Assembly: GCA_024220525.1 (NCBI GenBank)
Contig: JAMYWO010000116.1
Coordinates: 43,586-53,902 of the forward strand
Length of the DNA: 10,317 nt
Reading direction: 5' to 3'
Source of the DNA: Cochliopodium minus
Lineage: Eukaryota > Discosea > Himatismenida > Cochliopodiidae
Every line of letters starts with the position of its first letter. Within the stretch, counting starts at the first letter, position 1. Shown here piece by piece: positions 1 through 7,601 of this stretch. A program made the translations under genes and the position numbers. The notes beneath the pieces were generated by a model that had not been told where the DNA came from, searched no databases, and was given only the letters and a program-made list of their open reading frames with translations.

Positions 1-2427
1 CAATTTAGCAGTTACAGTAATATTTCCTATTTTTCTTTTATATCAAGTTATTTGTATCAAATTAATAAATTAACTTTTATTTTCAAAAGAGGGATTGAAT
101 AGTGAGTTAGAACAGATTTTCAGATGTTTCAATCAAATTGTCCCATCTGATGGGAGTGATGTAGCACCCATTGGTATTTTGAAAATTTTTTAATCTTTTT
201 TATTATTTTCATTTTATTTCATATTTTTATTTTATCTTTTATTCTAAATTTTATTGTTATTTTTAGGTGTCAGAACTCCAAAAGGTTAGTTTTCTTAAAA
301 CATTTCCTTGTATAAAAAAGGATTTTTGAACTTAATTTTATTTCCATTATTTGTTAAAATCGAAACAGATTGTGATTCAGACAAAGAGTATGAAAGATAT
401 TTTTTATTTCAATATTTATAATTTTTCACATCTTGAAAGTTGTTTTTGCTCGAGTTGTGATACTTTATCTGGTAAATGTCGTTATTGTGACGTGAGTTCT
501 TCTCAAACAGCTTTGTTTCAATGTTTCAGAAATAACAGTTTTCCAGAATATATCATAGACTTTGGTAAAAATAATTTTTTATAAAACCAACAAAAAATAA
601 TCTGATTTGAAATTTGAAAATAAAAGCAAGAGCAGAATGGGGAATATTTGAAGAATCTGATGATTTTTTCACAACTTTTTTTGACAAAATCACACAACCA
701 GTTTGTGTTTCATCAAATACGTAAAAAAAAACAAAACATTTAAAATTAAATAAAATTGAAGTTAATAATTCCTTGGTTTTAAAAGAACTATCAAAGTAAA
801 GCAGACTGATTGTACAAATCAAGGTAATCATTTTAAATTAAAATCTTATGAAAGGATGAAATAAGTAAATAATTTAAAATAATTTTAAATAAATAGGAAA
901 CTGTAGAAATAATCTCAACGGTTTCTTTTATAACATCACTGATCAAACATCTTGTCCAACTAACAGCTTTGGTGGAACTTGCGAAGTAAAAATAGAAATA
1001 AATAAACAATTTTTTATTTTATTTATTTATTTATTATTCCAAAAAAAGGTTTGTCTTGAAGGAGATTGTATCAAAATACCTGTATTTATTTTCATTTTTT
1101 TTATTTTTTTTGATTTTAAAAATTTCAACAAATATTTCTTTTTAACACTCATTTAAAGTTTGGTGATGTTTGTGTAATTAATGACAACAGATATTATACA
1201 CAAGAAACATGTCCTTCAAACTATTTTTGGAATATTTATGAGAACTTGTGTGTTAATAGAATGACTCAATCGTAAAAAATTTTTTTTAGAAATTTTTTTT
1301 TGTTTGTTAAAATTTTTAAAAAATATTCAAGTGAATGTCAATGTGGAACATCAATGAGTGATTATCCTTTGTGTTTGAAAGGATATTGTTCATTACAAAA
1401 TCAAACACAATCCAGTTGTAGTTTTGTTTCTTCCAACTCATCCAATTATTATTATTATTGGGATTCCAACATCCAAACATGTGTTGCCAATGTTGAAGGA
1501 TTAACTGCATGTGGCTCTATTGGAGGTAAAATACTCCCAAAACAAAAATTTATTTATTTATGAAAATTTCTATTTATTAAATAAATAAACACATTAATTT
1601 TTCTTTTTCTATTTTTATAAAAAAGGGACTTGGTTTGAAGGAAAATATTGGAGACCCCAAAACAACTCACAATTCAATATTCAATCAAAAAATAGTTGTG
1701 AATCTCTGGATCTTTGCTTGGTAAATGGAGTATTACAAAATGGAAATTGTAATAATACAAAAGTGTGTATTGGGAAATGTGCTGTTTGTGTTTCTGATGT
1801 TAAATATCCAAAAGTAAAAACGTATTTTATCAAATTTTATTTTTAAATAATGTTTTATGAAAAAATTATTTTTGATAAAAGGCTTCTTGTCATTCACCAA
1901 GTATCAATGATCAAACAAGTTGCACAAATTTACAAGGATTTTGGAATTTACAAGATAATGTTTGTATTTTTCAATACAACCAAAGTGTTTGTCAACAAAA
2001 TAATTTCGTTTGGGAAACATGTTCTGGACTCAATTATGATGATTGTTTGTTTTGTGAAAATTTAGAGCGAGGATGTAATTTGAAAACTGCAAATTATTTG
2101 GGTTGTTATTGGAATACTGAATCACAATGCAATCAATCTCTTCCGAGTGGTGTTTGTGAAGAAAATGGATATTGTTTTGGAATGAGTCCATATCCTTCTT
2201 GTAAAATTAACCTCTTTTTTTTTATAAAGTTATTTTTATTTTAAACTTATATTTACTTTTAAATAAAATAAAATTAGGTTCTTACACAACAGGTAAAACT
2301 TTTATTTTATTTTAAAATAATTTTTTCTTATTTTTAATTTTCTTTTATAGCAACAACTGATGTTTTTGGATGTCCAATTTGTTTGTATTCTCAAAGAATT
2401 CTGTTTCAGGGAATGTTATTGCTCTAA
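1..2427 (+). CDS. Cysteine-rich secreted-type protein, 5' truncated, 3' end uncertain
   Basis: I do not recognise the family. Phase-consistent exons are 1-16 (doubtful), 92-173, 267-284, 369-387, 440-564, 627-720, 786-823, 897-985, 1049-1081, 1159-1271, 1332-1525, 1626-1813, 1882-2200, 2278-2292 and 2351-2427 (stop TAA 2425-2427). They give about 467 residues from base 92 with roughly 46 cysteines (about 10%), typical of a disulfide-bonded extracellular protein. A loose motif recurs: Cys, a short spacer, aromatic-Trp-Asn/Asp, then Cys five to six residues on (CPSNYFWNIYENLC, CTNLQGFWNLQDNVC, GCYWNTESQC). DQTSC occurs twice. Many Asn-X-Ser/Thr sites fit secretion. No membrane segment or signal peptide is visible, and the start lies left of the window. 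In the last exon a one-base shift near 2395 opens an equally good reading frame (see findings), so the true C-terminus is unclear. Gene existence is firm; small exons (15, 18 and 19 nt) are less certain. Confidence 0.75.
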
Positions 2428-2475
2428 ATGATAATTATGTAAAATGAATCAATAATTTTATTGAGTTTAAAATTC

Positions 2476-2476
2476 N
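2476..2476. other. Ambiguous base (n), probable contig join
   Basis: This is the only non-ACGT base in the window. To its left is the uncertain end of the Cys-rich gene; immediately to its right is an orphan Arf fragment fused to a glycosyltransferase exon. That change of content at a single n suggests a scaffold or consensus join rather than continuous chromosome, but a simple base-call ambiguity cannot be excluded. Confidence 0.6.
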
Positions 2477-2478
2477 TG

Positions 2479-2553
2479 GACTGTTTCAATGTTGAATCCA
2501 ATGGTGGGGATTGTAGTGACAACTTCTCCCATCTTCAATTTGTAAAGAATGGT
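2479..2553 (-). pseudogene. Arf GTPase fragment (switch I region)
   Basis: Read on the minus strand from 2553, 25 uninterrupted codons encode an almost canonical Arf-family stretch: TILYKLKMGEVVTTIP followed by TIGFNIETV. In ADP-ribosylation factors this runs from just after the P-loop GKTT through switch I, including the Mg-coordinating threonine of the IPT motif. The P-loop is absent: the next upstream minus-strand codons do not match Arf and reach a stop at once. Homology ends at Val, and the next codon contains the n at 2476. Neither side has a usable splice site (no AG before 2553, no good GT after 2479), so this is not an intact exon. It may be an insertion scrap, a pseudogene remnant or a chimeric contig end. 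Identification of the peptide as Arf is confident; the explanation is not. Confidence 0.8.
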
Positions 2554-3610
2554 ACAAAGACAGATTTACTTGCATGCCTATAGGACTGAGTCAGTGGTGG
2601 GCGAGCTTGGAGATGATGCAGCACGTTTTTCTGAACAAAATGGGGTTTAAGAAAGATGGTGTCACCCCTAGAAAACCCCACCCTAGACCTTATTTCCTTT
2701 TACTCAATTACGGTAATACTCATTATAGCAGGTATAAAAAAAAAAAAAAAAATCAAAAAAAAACTGAATTATCGTAAATAAATCAATAAAATATTTTAAT
2801 TTTAAAAAAATAAATTTTGAATAAATTAAATTGCAAATATAATAATAATTTTAAAAATAAAAACTTTAAAAATAAAAATTTAAAAATATTTTGATTCTAT
2901 TGAGAAGATATAAATGATAATTTGGATATTAAAATAATAAAATAAAATTAAATTTAAAATTATTTTGAAAAAATAAAAATTAGAATTGAGATAATAATTT
3001 TAAAAAAATAAAAAATAAAATAAAAAATAAAAATGAAAATTAGAAAATAAAAATAATAAATCAAAATCAAAAATAAAATAAATAATGAAAAAAATTAAAA
3101 ATATTTTGAAAATGAAATAACTAAAAAAAATAAAAAATTTGCGAAAAATAATACAAAGTGAAAAAATATTAAAAATTTTTTTTTTAAAAAAAAATTAGAT
3201 ACTTGATAAGAGAATACTTCCAAAACTCACCAAAGTTGAACAACATGACAATTTACCACAAAGCCTCAGGCATCTACCAACAATACATCGACTACTATTG
3301 GAACTCCGTCTACGTCGTCTCGCCCCGCGGCAACGGCCTCGACTGCTACCGAAACTACGAGAGCATTTTCTTAGGAGCCATTCCCATAATGAAGAGTTCT
3401 TCTTTGGATGAAATATTTGTAGATTTACCTGTTTTGATTGTCGATTCTTTTTTTAATTTGAACGTTTCTTTTTTGCAAACACAGCTTTTGAGGATTCTCA
3501 ATCGCACTGATTATAAGTTTGAGAAGTTGTATGTTGGCTATTGGAAGAATTTGGTCAACAACAAGAGAAAAGTTTTGAAAGATCTTATGATCAAACAAAT
3601 TATAAAATAA
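2554..3610 (+). CDS. Exostosin/RXYLT1-like glycosyltransferase, C-terminal part
   Basis: Two exons: about 2554-2731 and 3199-3610 (stop TAA 3608-3610), joined AG|A across a 467-nt intron so that HYSR continues into YLIREYF. The product contains MPIGLSQWW, then RPYFLLLNYGNTHYSR, KASGIYQQYIDYY, and SPRGNGLDCYR...ESIFLGAIPIMKSSSLDEIF with DLPVLIV. The SPRGNG-D-R / E-LG-IP-V-SS-LD-LPV pattern is the nucleotide-sugar-binding C-terminal half of exostosin-type (GT47-like) transferases such as RXYLT1. These are normally Golgi type II membrane proteins that extend glycan chains. The N-terminal half, including any membrane anchor, is missing: the open frame upstream enters the Arf fragment and reaches a stop at 2517-2519, so the true 5' exons lie beyond the join at 2476. 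Donor sugar and acceptor cannot be told. The coding exons contain markedly GC-richer patches (for example 2580-2700 and 3230-3360) than the introns. Confidence 0.8.
2732..3198 (+). repeat. A-rich low-complexity intron
   Basis: This intron of the glycosyltransferase gene runs from donor GTATAAAA to acceptor AAATTAG. It is almost pure A and T with short A-run and AATAAA/TAAAA words, and contains no coding potential on either strand. At 467 nt it is much longer than most introns of the window. Confidence 0.75.
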
Positions 3611-3839
3611 AAACGATCAAAAAATTATTTAATTTTTTTTTTTAAGAGTTTTATTTATTATTAAATAAATTGTTTTTCATTTATTAAGAAAAAATAAAAA
3701 ACTACAAAATTATATTTGATATGAATAAAATTTTTTTTACATGTTAGGGTTAAAGAAAAAACAATCTTTTTTCAAAAAACAAAGTGATCTTGATTATTCA
3801 AATAAGTTTCGATAAATAAAAAAAAAAAATAAAAAAATT
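3611..3839. other. Intergenic region between glycosyltransferase and carrier genes
   Basis: 229 bp of AT-rich DNA between the stop of the upstream gene and the ATG of the carrier. AATAAA-like words follow the stop and could serve 3' end formation. An A-rich run immediately precedes the carrier ATG. I see no clear promoter motif. Confidence 0.5.
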
Positions 3840-4940
3840 ATGGAGAAAAAACAAAGTTATATTGTTGAGTTTGGAAAGGAATTATTTGCAGGAAATATGA
3901 GTGGTAAAATCACCTTTTGAAATCCAAATTAAAAAAAATCAAAATTCCCTTTATACAACAGGTGTTGCTATGGCGTAACGATTAAAAGAAATTTTTTTTT
4001 CATACCGATTATATGATTGATTTGAATAGATTGACAGGACATCCATTCGATACAATCAAAGGTAAAAATGAATAAAAAAATTTTTAATTTTTCATTTCAC
4101 ATTAAATAGTTAGATTGCAAACCACAAATAAATATAATGGGATGATAGATGCATTCAAAAGAATGATTGGAGAAGAAGGAGTATATAAAAAAAATTTATT
4201 TTTTTCAGTGAATTTTAAATTTAAAAATTAATTTTTTATAAATCAAAAGATATTTTCACTATACAAAGGGTATTTAATTTAATTCAAGGTTTTTTTTAAA
4301 GATTAATTAATTTTATAAATAAATAAAGAATTCAATCACCTCTCTTGGGAATAAGTTTTATGAATGCAACTGTCTTTTCAAGTTACAGTTATGCCAAAAA
4401 AGTTTTGTCAAACAATGTAAATAAAAAAATTATTTTTATTTTTTAATTATTTTTGATTTAATATTTTTGATTTAATTTTTTTTTAATTAATATTTTTAAT
4501 TTTTTTTTAATATTTAGAACACTGAGAAACTTTCTTTGGATAAATATTTCATTGCTGGTGGAATTACTGGTTTTATTTGTTCATTCATTGAATCTCCAAC
4601 AGGTTTTTAATTTTAAAAATAATTTTACTTTATTTTAATTTTTTATTTTTTTATTTTTTTATTTTTTTATTTTTAATTTAAAAATTTTTTTATTTTTGTA
4701 AAGATTTTTTCAAATGCCAATTACAAGTACAAAAGAAATACAAGGGTTTCGTGGATTGTGGAAGAAGTATCATCTCAGAAAAGGGAATCAGAGGCGCCTA
4801 CCAAGGTCTCTTTGCCACTTTCTTGAGAAACGTCCCCTCCTACGCCTGCTACTTTGGAATTTATGAGTTTTTAAAGAAAATCCAAATCCCTCCTTCTTTA
4901 TCCGAAAAAGATTTAGAATGGTATAACTTTCTTATTTCTG
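3840..4940 (+). CDS. Mitochondrial carrier (SLC25 family), third repeat missing
   Basis: Inner-membrane metabolite carrier. Eight phase-consistent exons: 3840-3903, 3962-3974, 4030-4061, 4110-4180, 4250-4269, 4329-4416, 4518-4602, 4704-4940. They give 203 residues plus one base. Repeat 1 starts ELFAGNMSGVAMALTG and has the Solcar signature PFDTIKVRLQ, then EEGIFSLYKG and PLLGISFMNA. Repeat 2 has IAGGITGFICSFIESPTDFFKCQLQV, then GIRGAYQGLFATFLRNVPSYACYFGIYE. The resemblance is closest to the carnitine/acylcarnitine-ornithine branch, but substrate is not assignable. Carriers are normally about 300 residues with three repeats and six membrane helices. Here translation reaches WYNFLISG, where repeat 3 should begin, at a donor GTAAAG; a T6A satellite and then the opposite-strand RhoGEF follow. 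No third PX[D/E]XX[K/R] repeat is visible. The start ATG gives a normal short N-terminus. Either an assembly break or a real truncation removed the 3' end. Confidence 0.88.
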
Positions 4941-4954
4941 GTAAAGTTTCTTTT

Positions 4955-5113
4955 ATTTTTATTTTTTATTTTTTATTTTTTATTTTTTCATTTTTTATTT
5001 TTTATTTTTTATTTTTTATTTTTTATTTTTTATTTTTTATTTTTTTTTATTTTTTATCTTTTTTTTAATTGATTATTTTTATTTTTATTTTTTTTTATTT
5101 TTTATTATTTATT
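4955..5113. repeat. T6A (ATTTTTT) 7-bp tandem repeat and T-rich tract
   Basis: From 4961 to about 5045 there are about twelve units of ATTTTTT in perfect 7-bp register, with one T-to-C change at 4989. Less regular T/A sequence continues to the 3' end of the RhoGEF gene on the other strand. The tract lies just inside the donor of the carrier's last visible intron. A similar but irregular 8-bp version (ATTTTTTT) occurs in the preceding intron at about 4640-4680. Any long frame through it is low-complexity, not a protein. Confidence 0.9.
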
Positions 5114-7434
5114 TTATTTTTTTAACCTAGACTCAAACCAATTCTTGATGTCTTTCCCCTCGCCAACAGTGGTAATAGACCTGCTACTGCGGTTCCCAGC
5201 CAAATTAGAAGTGACACTAACAGTGTTGTTTTCAGGAAGGTTAAGTCCCTTGGAAAGATTCTCGATCTCCTCTTTCAGCAAATTAACCCAAAACTCTTTG
5301 CTGGGATAATCTGAACAGGAAAATGCTATTTTTTTGAAGGTTTTGTGGCCGTTGCTTTCCATTATTCTAAACACGTTGTTGAGGTCTTCGTTTTCGTCTT
5401 GCACGTTCTCTATTGCAACGTTTGAGAGTGAGATTAATTCTCCTGTTAAAAATAAACAAAATTATTAATTCAATTCATAAGATTAAAATAGAAATTAATT
5501 TTAAATTTAAATAAAAAAAAAAGAAATTTTAAAAATAATAACAAAAAAAAAAAATAAAAAAAAAAAGCTTGTTGGAAATCAAATGAATTTAAATTTTTTT
5601 AAAATGATTATGGTCACCTTCTACGACATAACGAAAACTATTTTTCTTTTTCTTTTCGGAAGTGATCAACAAGGAATCATTAAATACAAAAATATGTTTT
5701 TCATTCCATTTGACACCTTCCTTAGTGTGGCATTTCATAATCAACTTTCCATCGTGGACAAATTTTCTGTGGGGAGCTATCAAACTGAAAGATTTTTTTT
5801 TGTTACGAGGAGATTCTAACGAAAGGTTATCAATATTTTCATCAAAAAGGAGACTTTGGTTTATTTTCAAAACTAAATTAAAAAAAAAATTCAAAAAAAG
5901 TTTTAAAATATTGGTGTTATTGAATGTATTATTTTAAATGTTTTTGTATGAAAAAAAAATTTCGAATAAAAAAAAAATTTGTATTTTTTGGAGGAAATCA
6001 AAAAAAAAATAATCAATTCCAAAATTTTGATTTTTTTTTTTTTTGAACAAATAATGTAAAATAAATAACCTCTATTTTTGTTTTCAAACTCTCTTTTCTT
6101 TTCGTTGATCCATGAAGCAAGCTCTGCCACTTTGTCGTGGGCTAATTGGAGTCCTTCTCTGTCTGGATGTGACTCTTCTGTATTTGTTACTAGATCTTGC
6201 AACAACATTTTATATCTAATTGTAAAAAAAGATGTTTTTGATTAAATTTAATTTTTATTTTGAGGATATTATATTCATTTTTTTTTTTGGAACATTGTAA
6301 TTAATTGAAAAATAGATATTATTAACCTTGGTACTCTTTGAACAGGGGTGATAAGCTATAAAAATAAAATTTGAGGAAATTAAAGGATGTGTGAAATGAA
6401 TGAATGATTGATATGATGTATATAAAAGTTGAATGAATGATTAGGATGTATATATTAATTATAAAGTGAAAGTTCATTTTAATTTTTTTACCAATGCTTG
6501 TAAATTAATGTTACATCCACTTGTTAGGAATAATTGATTGTTGATTTTAACAAATTGATTATCATTTTGAAGGAGATTGATGAGGGTAGTGTTAGAATTC
6601 TCGTAATTGTTGATGAATTCGCTGTATAACTTCATGGATTGATTGAAATTCTTAAAGGCGGGAGATAAATTGGATTCCTCGCTGAAATTCTTGACCAATG
6701 GCTCCAATTCCTCAATAAAAATCTTATGCAACAAATAAATGGACTCCACATTTGAGAAGATGGAGATGATTAGCTCTGGAGCAATCAATTTTCTATTTTC
6801 CATCGGCTTCTTGTAACTTGTGATCAAAGTGTTCAACACGGAGAGATAGGTGTTTTCTGTGGAGAAGATCTCATTGACTATATGTTTTCTTTTCTCTTTC
6901 CTCTTCTCCAATTTCTCCTCTTCTGACATTATTTGTTTCTCTTTCTTTATTTCCTATTTATTGAAAGAAAAATAAATTTTTGTCATCAATAAACATTTAT
7001 AAAGAGAGTATCTTTTAAAATTTTTTGTTTCATGAAGATTTGAAGGATATCTTTATTAATACGATATTATGGACCAAAAATTCAATATTCATGTATTTTC
7101 TTTGTATAAAAATTATATAATGGTTTATAATGTTTATATTTTGAATCATTATAATAAATATAATACTCTTTTATCTATTTTATATTCTATTCAAATTTAA
7201 TTTCTTCCTTACTTGAAGATCCTTTATCAAATAATTCTTGAATTCTTCATTTTTAATCCTATTCCTCAACCCATTCTCTAATATCAATGTTTCTCTTATT
7301 AATTTCTCTAATTTGAGATATTTAGTTGTCAAATCAGTTTCCCCTTCCTCAGAAAGAAATTTCCCCTCTTGAAATGTCAATGATACTATCTCATTCAAAA
7401 ATTTATCGTATTCATTTATAAGATTATCTTCCAT
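5114..7434 (-). CDS. DH-PH Rho guanine nucleotide exchange factor
   Basis: Activates Rho-family GTPases by promoting GDP release, usually at membranes or the actin cortex. Six minus-strand exons: 7434-7213, 6953-6492, 6355-6327, 6215-6070, 5872-5618, 5442-5114 (stop TAA), all phase-consistent, giving 480 residues. Residues 1-95 are charged and helical, likely coiled-coil. The DH domain is about 96-285: IVNEIFSTENTYL (CR1) and LITPVQRVPRYKMLLQDLV (CR3, about 229-246), ending in INEKKREFENKNR. The PH domain is about 315-430, starting HRKFVHDGKLIMKC, with KHIFVFNDSLLIT strands and the C-terminal helix Trp at 423 (KEFWVNLLKEEI). A roughly 45-residue Ser/Asn-rich tail ends ESRLKK. The 29-nt third exon is supported only by its perfect CR3 content and phase. 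Joining exon 1 across a 259-nt intron is inferred from frame and the acceptor AAATAG at 6954; otherwise translation could start at the ATG at 6929. The gene converges on the truncated carrier. Confidence 0.88.
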
Positions 7435-7601
7435 TTCTTTTTAAGAATAGCTTTTTTCTGAATTTTTTTTTTTTTTTTTGATTCGTTCAGAAAAAATTGA
7501 GGAAAGATGAAAATAAGGATGAATCAATTGATAATAAAGTATGGTTTATGTTGTTATATAATGTCCATTCAATTTATTTTTATTGTTGGATTTGATTTTT
7601 T
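7435..7601. other. Spacer between RhoGAP stop and RhoGEF start
   Basis: 167 bp of T/A-rich DNA separate the RhoGAP stop codon from the RhoGEF start on the same strand. It must hold both the RhoGAP 3' end and the RhoGEF promoter. An A-rich run (T-rich on the plus strand, about 7459-7480) lies just upstream of the RhoGEF ATG. No specific motif is recognised. Confidence 0.5.

Noticed and set aside
553-831. Minus-strand 92-codon frame
   Set aside because: It is antisense to phase-consistent exons of the Cys-rich gene and shows no domain.
2560-2710. GC-rich island suspected as foreign DNA, an RNA gene or contamination
   Set aside because: The plus strand reads as a glycosyltransferase exon that splices in phase to the next exon; no tRNA A/B boxes fit.
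3744-3752. TTAGGGTTA, a telomere-like word
   Set aside because: There is only one and a half units in intergenic DNA and no array, so chance is sufficient.
4751-5068. Plus-strand frame running from the carrier into a FIFYFLFF-rich tail
   Set aside because: The first part is carrier exon 8; after the donor at 4941 the frame only translates the T6A repeat.
5583-5937. Two plus-strand frames of 78 and 91 codons
   Set aside because: They are antisense to RhoGEF exon 5, which carries clear PH-domain sequence.
5903-6069. Continuation of the RhoGEF exon 4 frame past the arginine (YLFYIICSKKKK...)
   Set aside because: This is intron translation after the GTTATT donor; splicing to 5872 keeps phase and restores the linker to the PH domain.
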